Shown piece after piece: positions 25,415 through 33,174 of a DNA stretch of 64,000 nucleotides. A program made the position numbers and the translations under genes. The stretch is from Paractinoplanes lichenicola (GTDB lineage Bacteria; Actinomycetota; Actinomycetes; Mycobacteriales; Micromonosporaceae), in assembly GCF_016785085.1 (NCBI RefSeq), contig NZ_JAENHO010000011.1:350066-414065 (forward strand), given 5' to 3'. Under the pieces are notes generated by a model. That model ran no database searches. It was given only the letters and a program-made list of their open reading frames with translations, and was not told the origin of the DNA. How positions within the stretch are numbered: the first letter of the stretch is position 1; each line of letters opens with the position of its first letter.

Positions 25415-26092
25415 TCAGTGAGAGGGGTCACGACCGCTCAACGCGAGCGCACGATCGAGCATCGAAGCGTGCCCGGGAACGGCCACCGGTTGCGCGAAGA
25501 TGCCCATCGCCCGCCCCTGGTCGCCCATCGCTGTCATGAACCGCAGCGTCGTCGCGGCCACGTCGTCGTCGACGTGCAGCTCCTGACCGGTGGCTCGCGC
25601 GAGGTCCCAGCCGTGGATCACCACGTCGCTGACCAGCATCGCGACAGCCATCTCGGCCGGCATCGGCATGCCACCCATCACCACCGGCCGCTGCCAGACC
25701 TCGGGCGCCTTCCAAGCGTCGGTGGCGGACACTCCGAACGAACGCGCATCGGCATCGACGGTGTCAAACAAACGCGCATCCGTCGCCGCGTTGCTCGACC
25801 GCGCACTAATCGCCGCGTCGGGCAAACGCGCATCCGCCGCCGCGTTGCTTGACCGCGCGCTCACCGCCGCCTCGGGCAAACGCGCAGCATCGCGCGACCA
25901 ATGCTCGTCCGTGATCGGCTCGCCACGGCCGGCCAGCTCGAGCGCTTCCACAACCAGGAGCAGATGGTTCGAGAGCGCCCGCACGTCCCACTCGGCGCAC
26001 GGCGTGGGCAGGCCCGACTGCGCGCGGGTGACGTCGCGGACGACCGCCGCCGATGATGCGAGGGCCCGGACCATGATGTCGTGAAGTTCCAT
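25415..26092 (-). CDS. Mycothiol-dependent maleylpyruvate-isomerase-type (DinB-like) protein
   Basis: 225 residues from ATG 26092. The start MELHDIMVRALASSAAVVRDV, then TPCAEWDVRALSNHLLLVVEAL and VVIHGWDLARATGQE match the actinobacterial TIGR03086/MDMPI family, with three conserved His (NHLL, IHGW and the nearby GDQ region) likely binding metal. An insert at about residues 70-125 is made of two 18-residue repeats (LPEAAVSARSSNAAADAR-like) absent from typical members. Its start codon overlaps, on the opposite strand, an ATG that could open the AraC gene. Confidence 0.8.
   Translation of the reverse strand: MELHDIMVRALASSAAVVRDVTRAQSGLPTPCAEWDVRALSNHLLLVVEALELAGRGEPITDEHWSRDAARLPEAAVSARSSNAAADARLPDAAISARSSNAATDARLFDTVDADARSFGVSATDAWKAPEVWQRPVVMGGMPMPAEMAVAMLVSDVVIHGWDLARATGQELHVDDDVAATTLRFMTAMGDQGRAMGIFAQPVAVPGHASMLDRALALSGRDPSH
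25769..25886. repeat. 54-bp in-frame tandem repeat inside the MDMPI-type gene
   Basis: Two full units at 25769-25822 and 25823-25876 and a third partial unit beginning CAAACGCGCA. The encoded 18-residue units differ at three or four positions. The repeat expands a loop between core helices. Confidence 0.9.
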
Positions 26093-26146
26093 GCCGGCCA
26101 GCCTAGGAACGACCCTCACCTGGGCTCTTGAAGAAATGCGACTTGT

Positions 26147-26152
26147 TAGGCT
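26147..26152 (+). promoter_or_regulatory. -10 box supporting a leaderless GTG start of the AraC gene
   Basis: TAGGCT followed by 7 nt and GTG 26160. Confidence 0.4.
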
Positions 26153-26159
26153 TCCCCGC

Positions 26160-26936
26160 GTGCCGGCGATCCTCAACCCGGGCCGCGGCCGGCGGAAGTT
26201 CGACTTCAGCGCGCCCACCGCCGCCCCGCAGCTGAGCCCGTACGTCGAGCACTACTGGATTGTGAACTGGGACCTGCGCGGCCAGGAGCCGTACGAGCAG
26301 CGTGTCCTCCCCTATCCCGCCGTCAACGTCACCTTCAAGCCGGGCCGCTGCCGGATCGCCGGGGTCGTCACGGGCCCGTTCCACGAAGTGCTCGAGGGCG
26401 CCGGACGCGTGTTCGGTGTGCGTTTTCGGCCGGGCGGCTTCCACCCCTTCCTGGGCGCTCCCGTCTCGACCATCACCGGCCGTTACGTGCCGGTCGGGAC
26501 AGTGTTCGGCGACGACCTGGCCGAGCGCATCCTGACCGCGAACGACCAGGACGCCGTACGGGAAATGGACGTTTTTCTGTCCGAACGTGCACCCGAGCAG
26601 CCGGCCCCCGCCGCCGAACTGGCCGCCGCCGTCGTCGCGCGGGCCGCCGACGACACCGGCATCACGCGCGTGGACGACCTGGCCCGCGAGTTCTCGGTCG
26701 GCGTCCGGCAGTTGCAGCGGTTGTTCGCCGAATACATCGGGGTCAGCCCGAAATGGGTCATCCGCCGCGCACGCCTGCACGAGGCGTCCGACCGCATCCA
26801 GGCCGGCACGCCCGTCGACCTGGGCGTGCTCGCGGCCGAGCTCGGCTACAGCGACCAGGCTCACCTGACGCGCGACTTCACCAGCATGGTCGGCGTGCCG
26901 CCGGCGTCCTACCGGAAGGCGCAGGACCCCAGTTGA
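26160..26936 (+). CDS. AraC-family transcriptional regulator
   Basis: 258 residues from GTG 26160; ATG 26136 and ATG 26091 are longer in-frame alternatives. GTG was preferred because a -10 box lies 7 nt upstream and the protein then begins near the conserved start of the sensor domain (PAILNPGRGRRKFDF, then LSPYVEHYWIVNWDLRG). The C-terminal 100 residues hold two helix-turn-helices (DDLAREFSVGVRQLQRLFAEY and LGVLAAELGYSDQAHLTRDF). Ligand unknown. The stop overlaps the start of the PAP2-like gene. Confidence 0.85.
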   Translation: MPAILNPGRGRRKFDFSAPTAAPQLSPYVEHYWIVNWDLRGQEPYEQRVLPYPAVNVTFKPGRCRIAGVVTGPFHEVLEGAGRVFGVRFRPGGFHPFLGAPVSTITGRYVPVGTVFGDDLAERILTANDQDAVREMDVFLSERAPEQPAPAAELAAAVVARAADDTGITRVDDLAREFSVGVRQLQRLFAEYIGVSPKWVIRRARLHEASDRIQAGTPVDLGVLAAELGYSDQAHLTRDFTSMVGVPPASYRKAQDPS

Positions 26937-27511
26937 GGATCAGGATCGCCCGCGTGATCACCGAGGTGTTCGCGCCGGGGGTGCTCGTTGCCGTGCTGCT
27001 CATGGTGGTCGGCTTCCACGCGGGCGACCAGCCCGGCGTCTCCCGATGGTGGGGCGCGCCGGCTGCGGTGTTCGCCGCCGGCATCCCCATGGCGTACATA
27101 GTCCGGGGTGTGCGCCGGGGACAGCTCACCAATCACCACATCCCCGAGCGCGAGCACCGCCGCGGCCCGCTGATCTTCGGCGCGGTATCGGTCGCGATCG
27201 GCACGGCCGCCCTCGTCCTGCTGGGCGCACCGCGCGAGTTGCTCGCTCTGCTCGCGGCGGGCATCACCGGCCTGATCGTGTTCGGCGCCGTCACCGCGTT
27301 CTGGAAGATGTCGATCCACTCCGGGGTGGCCGCCGGGACCGCGGCCGTGCTGATCGCCGTCTACGGGCCGATCGCGCTGCTCGCCGTGCCGCTGGTGCCG
27401 CTCATCGGCTGGTCCCGGTTGGTGCTCGCGGCGCACACCTTCGCGCAAGTTGTGGCCGGAACGCTCGTCGGGGCCCTGATCGCGGGCACGGTCTTCCCGG
27501 TCCTGCGGTGA
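26933..27511 (+). CDS. PAP2-like membrane phosphatase homologue
   Basis: 192 residues from TTG 26933, overlapping the AraC stop; GTG 26954 is also possible. Six membrane helices are predicted. The C-terminal segment IGWSRLVLAAHTFAQVVAG matches the SRx5H motif 3 of PAP2 phosphatases, and SIHSG replaces the usual SGH motif 2; motif 1 (REHRRGP) is degenerate. So it is a divergent member that may or may not hydrolyse lipid phosphates. Confidence 0.7.
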   Translation: MRIRIARVITEVFAPGVLVAVLLMVVGFHAGDQPGVSRWWGAPAAVFAAGIPMAYIVRGVRRGQLTNHHIPEREHRRGPLIFGAVSVAIGTAALVLLGAPRELLALLAAGITGLIVFGAVTAFWKMSIHSGVAAGTAAVLIAVYGPIALLAVPLVPLIGWSRLVLAAHTFAQVVAGTLVGALIAGTVFPVLR

Positions 27512-27530
27512 GCCGCCGCAGAACCGGGAA
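27494..27530. terminator. Bidirectional terminator with a stop codon in its loop
   Basis: Arms 27494-27508 and 27516-27530 pair over 15 positions with one mismatch. The TGA of the PAP2-like gene sits in the loop. It separates two convergent genes. Confidence 0.75.
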
Positions 27531-27539
27531 ACCGCCCTT

Positions 27540-28706
27540 CTAGTCGCCCTTCACGTTGACGATCTGGCGCAGCGTGTGGCGCACCTCGACCAGGTCGTCC
27601 GCGTCCTGCATGACCACGTCGATCGGCTTGTAGGCGCCCGGGATCTCGTCCAGGAACGCGTCCGTGTCCCGGTACTCGATGCCCTTCATCGCCTCCCGCA
27701 GCTGCTCACGGGTGAACGTCTTGCGCGCCTTGGACCGCGACAGCTGCCGGCCCGCGCCGTGCGGCGACGAGTTGAGCGCGACCGGGTTGCCCTTGCCGAC
27801 CACCACGTACGACGCGTCGCCCATCGACCCCGGGATCAGGCCCGGCCGGCCCTTCTCGGCGTTGATCGCGCCCTTGCGCGAGAGCCACACCTTCTTGCCG
27901 AAGTGCGTCTCCTGCTCCGTGTAGTTGTGGTGGCACTGCACTCGCTCAAGTTCGCGCACTTCCCCGCCTGCAAAGTGAGCGAAACAGTCCACGACGCGGT
28001 CCATCATCTCGTCGCGGTTGGCCAGCGCGAAGTCCTGAGCCCAGCGCAGCTGCCGGATGTACGCCCAGAACTCGTCCGTGCCCTCGGCCAGGTAGGCCAG
28101 GTCGGGATCCGGCAGGTCGATCCACCAGCGCTTGGCCGACTCCTGCGCCACCTTGATGTGATGCGTGGCGATCTTGTTGCCGACGCCGCGCGACCCCGAG
28201 TGCAGGAACAGCCAAACCTGGCCCTTCTCGTCCGCGGTGACCTCGATGAAGTGGTTGCCCGAGCCGAGCGTGCCCAGCTGCAGCTCCCAGTTACCGGCGT
28301 AGCGGCCCGGCTCGAAACCGGCCTTCTCCGCCTTCGCCGTGAGCACTTCGATGCGCGTACGCGCGGTGTCGCTCACGCTCGTGTTGTACGAACCCGCGCT
28401 GAGCGGCACGGCGTTCTCGATCGCCGTGCGCAGGCCGGCCAGGTTCGGCCGGAGCTCGTCACGGTGATACTGCGTGCGCACCGCGGCCATCCCGCAGCCG
28501 ATGTCGACCCCGACCGCGGCCGGGATGATCGCGCCGAGCGTCGGGATGACCGAGCCGACCGTCGCGCCCTTGCCCAGGTGCGCGTCCGGCATGAGGGCGA
28601 TGTGCGGGAAGATGAAGGGGAGGCGGGAGGCTTTCTCGGCCTGTCCCTTCGTCTCCGCTTCCAGCAGGCTGGCCCAGTTCACCAGTCGCTCGTTGATCTT
28701 CTCCAC
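27540..28706 (-). CDS. rtcB: RtcB-type 3'-phosphate RNA ligase
   Basis: 388 residues from GTG 28706, preferred over GTG 28715 because GGGAGGA would otherwise abut the start. RtcB joins 2',3'-cyclic or 3'-phosphate RNA ends to 5'-OH ends using GTP and Mn. Metal ligands are visible: PDAHLGKG, VGVDIGCGM with the conserved Cys, LGSGNHFIE, and LHSGSRGVGN; the guanylylated His is in SSPHGAGRQLSR. Shorter than E. coli RtcB, as in other actinobacteria. A hairpin in the leader overlaps the ribosome site. No rtcA or rtcR nearby. Confidence 0.95.
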   Translation of the reverse strand: MEKINERLVNWASLLEAETKGQAEKASRLPFIFPHIALMPDAHLGKGATVGSVIPTLGAIIPAAVGVDIGCGMAAVRTQYHRDELRPNLAGLRTAIENAVPLSAGSYNTSVSDTARTRIEVLTAKAEKAGFEPGRYAGNWELQLGTLGSGNHFIEVTADEKGQVWLFLHSGSRGVGNKIATHHIKVAQESAKRWWIDLPDPDLAYLAEGTDEFWAYIRQLRWAQDFALANRDEMMDRVVDCFAHFAGGEVRELERVQCHHNYTEQETHFGKKVWLSRKGAINAEKGRPGLIPGSMGDASYVVVGKGNPVALNSSPHGAGRQLSRSKARKTFTREQLREAMKGIEYRDTDAFLDEIPGAYKPIDVVMQDADDLVEVRHTLRQIVNVKGD

Positions 28707-28719
28707 AGCAGTCACTCCT

Positions 28720-28761
28720 CCCGGATCTCAGCCCGCTAAAGGTAGCTAGCCAAGATCCGGG
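28720..28761 (-). promoter_or_regulatory. Leader hairpin overlapping the rtcB ribosome-binding site
   Basis: On the minus strand CCCGGATCT and AGATCCGGG form a 9-bp stem (28753-28761 with 28720-28728). The 3' arm covers the first two bases of the GGAGG at 28717-28721. It may attenuate translation, or end transcription from the gene upstream. Confidence 0.4.
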
Positions 28762-28775
28762 GCGCCTCCGATTAA

Positions 28776-29825
28776 CTACTTCGCGACGACGGTGACCTGG
28801 CCACTCGTGCCGTAGGCGAGGGTCGTGCCGCCGGTCGCGACGACGCGCAGGGGCCAGGTGCCCTTGGCGAAGGCCTTCACGATCGCGTACGAGCCGTCGG
28901 CCTTGACGGTGCCGCCGGCGATCGTGACCCAGGTGGCGCCGGACTTGCGCTGCAGGCTGACCTTGACGCCGGCCTTGATCGGGCGGACGGCGCCGCTGAT
29001 CGTGACCTTCTGGTTCGGCTTGGTCTTGGCCGTGCTCGCCTTGATCGAGACCAGGTAGCGCACGGTGACCGTCTTGGTCATCGTCGCGCCCCAGAAGTTC
29101 TGCGAGCCCGCGTACGTCACCCGATAGGCGGTCGTCTCGGCCGGCTTGGTGGCCAGGCTCCAGCGCAGGTTCGCGCCGCTGCGGACCGCCCCGACCCTGG
29201 TCCAGGCCGCGGTGCCGGACGCGCGTCGCTCGAGCGTCACGGTCTCGCCGGATCGCGGGGTGGCGCCGCTGAGGGTCACCGCCGAGCCGTAGACCACTGC
29301 CGTCGGCGCCGTGGTGAGCGCCAGGTCCGGCGCGTGCAGGACGGTCGGCGGGGCCGGAGTCTGCCCCTGCGGACCCTGGGCCACCACGAACACCGAATAC
29401 TCACGATCGGGATTGAGACCGGTGAACCGGGCCGACCGGGCGGTGATGGGCAGGCTCTGCGTCGCGTCGGGCGTCGGCGGGCCCGGGGTCGGCGGGCTGG
29501 GCGACGGGACGGGCGTCTGACCCGGCGGCTTCGGCGGCAGGTAATGGCCCTGGAACCACACCCGATAGCCGGTGAACGTGGCGCCCGCGGTGGCCTCGAC
29601 CTCGGACCACTCGACGAGCGCGGCGCCACCCGGCTGACCGGTGACGGTGAACTTGACCGCCTTCCCGACCGTTGGCGCCGGGGTGTAGAGCGCCTTGACC
29701 GGCGCCGCACCCGTGTTGGTCTCCGCCGAGGACTGCGCAGCGAAGTAGATCATTCCGGAGCCGAGCAGAGCGGCCGCCGTCGTTGTGATGATCGCGCCAC
29801 GGACGCGATTGTTCCCGAACGCCAT
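28776..29825 (-). CDS. Secreted protein with fibronectin-III-like and Ig-like domains
   Basis: 349 residues from ATG 29825. N-terminal membrane signal (AIITTTAAALLGSGMIYFAA). Residues 40-150 read like a fibronectin type III domain (AALVEWSEVEA, TGYRVWFQG, ARSARFTGLNPDREYSVFVVAQ) interrupted by a Pro-rich insert. Residues 170-349 are two bacterial Ig-like beta-sandwich repeats (LTLSG-type SGAT and KVTISGAVRP motifs). No enzyme domain, so probably a surface or matrix protein. Confidence 0.82.
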   Translation of the reverse strand: MAFGNNRVRGAIITTTAAALLGSGMIYFAAQSSAETNTGAAPVKALYTPAPTVGKAVKFTVTGQPGGAALVEWSEVEATAGATFTGYRVWFQGHYLPPKPPGQTPVPSPSPPTPGPPTPDATQSLPITARSARFTGLNPDREYSVFVVAQGPQGQTPAPPTVLHAPDLALTTAPTAVVYGSAVTLSGATPRSGETVTLERRASGTAAWTRVGAVRSGANLRWSLATKPAETTAYRVTYAGSQNFWGATMTKTVTVRYLVSIKASTAKTKPNQKVTISGAVRPIKAGVKVSLQRKSGATWVTIAGGTVKADGSYAIVKAFAKGTWPLRVVATGGTTLAYGTSGQVTVVAK

Positions 29826-29920
29826 GAGATCCCCCGTTTCAAGACGTTGACGGCGGAACGCTACCGAACCGGCGTGGCCCCGCGCGTCCTCCGATCATCC
29901 GACCCCGTCCGAGCGGCCCC

Positions 29921-29926
29921 GATAAT
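29921..29926 (+). promoter_or_regulatory. -10 box of leaderless promoter for HAD gene
   Basis: GATAAT followed by 6 nt and GTG 29933. Confidence 0.45.
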
Positions 29927-29932
29927 GGTCCG

Positions 29933-30586
29933 GTGACTCCCGATGCGCTGATCTTCGACTTCGACGGCCTGATCATGGACACGGAATCGACTCTTCTCGA
30001 GAGCTGGCGCTGGCTGTGGCGGCAGCACGGGCTCGAGCTGCCCGAGGAGGGTTTCTTCGCGGCCCACGGCGGCCCGGTGCCGGAGCGGTACACGGAACTC
30101 GCGGCCGCGGTCGGCGCGAGTTTCGACCGGGATGCCAGCCACGCGCGGCGCAACGCGTTCCGGGCCCGCCTGCACGAGACGCTCGAACCCGCGCCGGGCA
30201 TCCGCGACTGGCTCGACCAGGCGTCCGCCCTCGGCTTGCGGCTGGCGGTGGCCAGCAGTTCGGCCCAGGAGTGGGTGCACGGCAACCTCGCGCGGGCCGG
30301 TCTGCTCGACCGCTTCGAGGTCACGGCCTGCGGCGACGAGGTGGCCGGGCACAAGCCCGACCCGGCCGTCTACCAGCTGGCGCTGCGCCGTCTGGGCATA
30401 GGCGCCGACCGGGGGCTGGCGTTCGAGGACACTCCGCACGGCGTTGCCGCGGCCCAAGCCGCCGGCCTGCGGTGTGTGGCCGTGCCGAACGCGTTCGTCC
30501 AGGTTGCGCACTTCGCGCAGGCGGATCTCGTGCTGACGAGCGCGGCCGACCTCACCCTGCAAACGGTGATCGACAAAATCTCGTGA
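29933..30586 (+). CDS. HAD-superfamily phosphatase, beta-phosphoglucomutase-like
   Basis: 217 residues from GTG 29933. Motif I DFDGLIMDTES with nucleophile Asp and acid/base Asp, motif II in VASSS, Lys in GHKPDPAVY and motif IV AFEDTPHG. A four-helix cap follows motif I, so it is subclass IA. It dephosphorylates or isomerises a small phospho-substrate that cannot be named. Confidence 0.9.
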   Translation: MTPDALIFDFDGLIMDTESTLLESWRWLWRQHGLELPEEGFFAAHGGPVPERYTELAAAVGASFDRDASHARRNAFRARLHETLEPAPGIRDWLDQASALGLRLAVASSSAQEWVHGNLARAGLLDRFEVTACGDEVAGHKPDPAVYQLALRRLGIGADRGLAFEDTPHGVAAAQAAGLRCVAVPNAFVQVAHFAQADLVLTSAADLTLQTVIDKIS

Positions 30587-30617
30587 AACCTGGCGGCCCG
30601 CCCGCGGGTGTTGCTGT

Positions 30618-31130
30618 ATGACGACGCCGAGAGGGGGCGGGGTGGCCGATCACAGCGGCTTCGAGGAGTTCTACGCCGGAACCCGGCATCGACTGGTGAC
30701 CTACCTGTACGCCATGACCGGCGACCGGTCCGAGGCCCAGGACGCCGCGCAGGAGACGTACGTACGGGCATGGCAACGGTGGCCGGCCGTGTCCGGGTAC
30801 GACGATCCGGAGGCGTGGCTGCGCACGGTGGCGTTCCGGTTGTGCGCGAACCACTGGCGCAAGGCGAGGAACCGGCTCCGGGCGTACGTGCGGCACGGGC
30901 CCGCCGCCGACGCACCGCCGCCGCACCCCGACATGGTCGCCCTGATCGCCGCGCTCAAGCAGCTGACCGTGGGTGAGCGTCAGGCGATCACCCTGCACCA
31001 CCTCATGGACCTGTCCGTCGCCGAGGTCGCGGCGCAGACCGGTGTTCCCGTCAACACGGTCAAGACCCGGCTCGCCCGGGGCCGTCGCGCTTTGGCCGGA
31101 CTGCTGGACGAGGAGTACGACCATGCCTGA
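30618..31130 (+). CDS. SigE-family ECF RNA polymerase sigma factor
   Basis: 170 residues from ATG 30618; GTG 30642 has a better GAGAGGGGGCG site and would give 162. Sigma region 2 (FEEFYAGTRHRLVTYLYAMTG through WRKARNRL) and region 4 (LTVGERQAITLHHLMDLSVAEV, NTVKTRLARGRRAL) are complete. It overlaps by 8 bp the next gene, a membrane protein that probably acts as anti-sigma factor. Confidence 0.92.
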   Translation: MTTPRGGGVADHSGFEEFYAGTRHRLVTYLYAMTGDRSEAQDAAQETYVRAWQRWPAVSGYDDPEAWLRTVAFRLCANHWRKARNRLRAYVRHGPAADAPPPHPDMVALIAALKQLTVGERQAITLHHLMDLSVAEVAAQTGVPVNTVKTRLARGRRALAGLLDEEYDHA

Positions 31131-31935
31131 TCGCCACTTCCGTTCCCTGTACGCCGAGACGGAGCACACGCCGTGGGAGCCGGTCGAGGGCGTGCGCCGC
31201 CGGGCCCGCCGCCGCACCACTGCGCAGGCCGGGATGGTGGGCGCCGTCGTAGCGATCGTGCTGGTGTCGGGCGGGGTCGCCTTCGCCCGGGCCGATCGCT
31301 CGCCGCAACCCTCGCCCGCGCCGGCCGCATCGGCCGCTGTCTCGTCGGCGCCGGCTCCCTCGAATCCGCCGTCTCCAGTTGAGACCTCACCGTCTCAAGA
31401 CGAGACACCACCGTCTCACCTGGGAACGTCACCGTCTCTCCCCGAGACGCCGTCGTCCGACATCACGCGCGCGATGATGCTGCAGCCCGCGGACGTCGGC
31501 CCCGGTTATCTGCCCGCCGACGGCACCGGGGACGGCGATTGGAGCTTCGAGTTCAACGCGGCGGCGCTCGGCTGCCCGGCGGGGTCGAGGCCGGAGGCGA
31601 TCGACGGACGGGAGCGGGCGCTGCGCAAGGGACGAGAGGTGTACGTCCTGCAGGAGACGACCCGGTTCACCGAAGGCGGGGCGAGCGCCTACCTTGGCGG
31701 CGTACGGGAAAGGGTGTCGAACTGCAAGGCGCCGGCCGGGCAGTCCGTGCGCATCGCGAGCCAGCACTTCGCCGGTGACGAGTCGCTGCTGGTGGTCTTC
31801 CACTACGGCGACGACTATTTGACGCAGATCGTGCTCGTGCGCAAGGGCGACGTGCTGACCGAGATCTTCAGCAAGCCCAACCCGGACGAGTCGGTGAGCC
31901 GGTCACTCGGCCAGAAGGCGGCCGCACGGTTCTGA
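31123..31935 (+). CDS. Single-pass membrane protein, likely anti-sigma partner
   Basis: 270 residues from ATG 31123, coupled to the sigma gene. A short basic cytoplasmic segment (FRSLYAETEHTPWEPVEGVRRRARRR) precedes one membrane helix (about 38-56). Then comes a Ser/Thr/Pro linker with degenerate SPSQDETPP-type repeats, and an extracellular domain of 155 residues. No zinc-binding HxxxCxxC motif, so it is not a standard ZAS anti-sigma factor. Role inferred from position; this pair is common in actinobacteria. Confidence 0.75.
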   Translation: MPDRHFRSLYAETEHTPWEPVEGVRRRARRRTTAQAGMVGAVVAIVLVSGGVAFARADRSPQPSPAPAASAAVSSAPAPSNPPSPVETSPSQDETPPSHLGTSPSLPETPSSDITRAMMLQPADVGPGYLPADGTGDGDWSFEFNAAALGCPAGSRPEAIDGRERALRKGREVYVLQETTRFTEGGASAYLGGVRERVSNCKAPAGQSVRIASQHFAGDESLLVVFHYGDDYLTQIVLVRKGDVLTEIFSKPNPDESVSRSLGQKAAARF

Positions 31936-31940
31936 GGTGC

Positions 31941-31966
31941 GGGGGCCGGGCGTGAACCCGGCCCCC
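31941..31966. terminator. Convergent terminator
   Basis: GGGGGCCGGG and CCCGGCCCCC pair perfectly around CGTGAA; an outer GGTG/CACC pair extends the stem. Confidence 0.8.
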
Positions 31967-31982
31967 CACCCTTTATGGAGGG

Positions 31983-33053
31983 TCAAGCGCCGCCTTGCTC
32001 GGGCGAGAGCCGCAGGATGCGGTCGTCGCCGTCCCGCACGTCGCCCCGCCCGTCCGTGTTCGACGTGGTCACCCAGAGCGAGCCGTCCGGGGCGACCTCG
32101 ACCGTACGAAGCCGGCCGAACTCGCCGTCGAGGATCGCGCGCGGCTCGCCCAGGCCGTCACCCTCGATCGGAATCGTCCACAAACGCTCACCGCGCAACC
32201 CCGCCGCGTACAGGGTGTTGCCGGTTATCGCCAGCCCCGACGGGGAGGCGTCGCTGGTCGGCCAGGTGACCAGCGGATTGGTGAAGCGGCCGCCGCTGGT
32301 ATCGCCCTCGCCCTCGACGTCGGGCCAGCCGTAGTTCTTGCCCGGCTCGATCAGGTTGACCTCGTCGACGTCGTTCTGGCCGAACTCGGTCGCGAACAGC
32401 CGATCCCGGTCGTCCCAGGCCAGACCCTGCACGTTGCGGTGACCGAGGCTGAAGACCGGGGACCCGGCCGTCGGGTTGCCGGGCGCCGGATCGCCCTCCG
32501 GGGTCAGCCGCAGGATCTTGCCGTTGGGGCTGTCCGCGTTCTGCGAGCGGCCGGTGTCGCCCGCGTCGCCGGTGCCGACGTAGAGCATGTCGTCCGGGCC
32601 GAACGCGATCCGCCCGCCGTTGTGGTTGCCGGCCTTGGCGATCCCCTCGAAGATCACCTCGGGCTGCGCGTTGCCCTCCAGCTTGAACCGGACGATCCGG
32701 TTGTCGTCGGCCGCGGTGAAGTAGGCGTAGACCCAGTCGCCGGTGGTGGCCAGGCCGAGCAGGCCACCCTCGCCGCCGGCGGCGACACCCGGCACCTCGT
32801 ACACGGGCTCGGGTTGTCCTCCGCCCTCGGCCACGCGCAGGATGCGGCCGCTGTCACGCTCGGCGATCAGGGCGCCGCCGCCGGGCAGGAAGGCCAGGCC
32901 CCACGGCACATCGATGCCGGTGGCGATCTCGTCGACGCCGCTGCCTTGCGGTGCGCTCGGTGGCGCCGTCGTCGGGGTGGGGTCGCCGGGGTCGGCCGTG
33001 CTGCCACAGGCGGTCAGGGCCAGGACCGCGACCAGGGCGGGGAGTGCTCGCAA
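31983..33053 (-). CDS. Lipoprotein sugar dehydrogenase (PQQ-type beta-propeller)
   Basis: 356 residues from TTG 33053, chosen because GGAGG lies 6 nt upstream. Lipobox LTAC at about residue 16, then a Pro/Thr linker. The body is a glucose/sorbosone dehydrogenase six-bladed propeller: IDVPWGLAFLPGGGALIAERD, GGEGGLLGLA, KAGNHNGGRIAFGPDDMLYVGTGD, GHRNVQGLAWD and GKNYGWPDV. It would oxidise aldoses on the outer membrane face; PQQ use is inferred from family. No pqq genes nearby. Confidence 0.9.
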   Translation of the reverse strand: MRALPALVAVLALTACGSTADPGDPTPTTAPPSAPQGSGVDEIATGIDVPWGLAFLPGGGALIAERDSGRILRVAEGGGQPEPVYEVPGVAAGGEGGLLGLATTGDWVYAYFTAADDNRIVRFKLEGNAQPEVIFEGIAKAGNHNGGRIAFGPDDMLYVGTGDAGDTGRSQNADSPNGKILRLTPEGDPAPGNPTAGSPVFSLGHRNVQGLAWDDRDRLFATEFGQNDVDEVNLIEPGKNYGWPDVEGEGDTSGGRFTNPLVTWPTSDASPSGLAITGNTLYAAGLRGERLWTIPIEGDGLGEPRAILDGEFGRLRTVEVAPDGSLWVTTSNTDGRGDVRDGDDRILRLSPEQGGA

Positions 33054-33174
33054 GTGAAACCTCCGTCGTCGTTACCGTCCATGCTCGCCGCCGCCCCCGA
33101 AATTCCGGCGAAAGGCGGTCCGCGTACGCAGACGTCACGAGCCACAAATCGGGTTCCCGCTCGTTGATCAAGAC

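Noticed and set aside
31380..31460. GTCTC/GAGAC inverted repeats as a regulatory site
   Set aside because: They lie inside coding sequence and encode a degenerate Ser/Thr/Pro linker; arms are only 5 bp.
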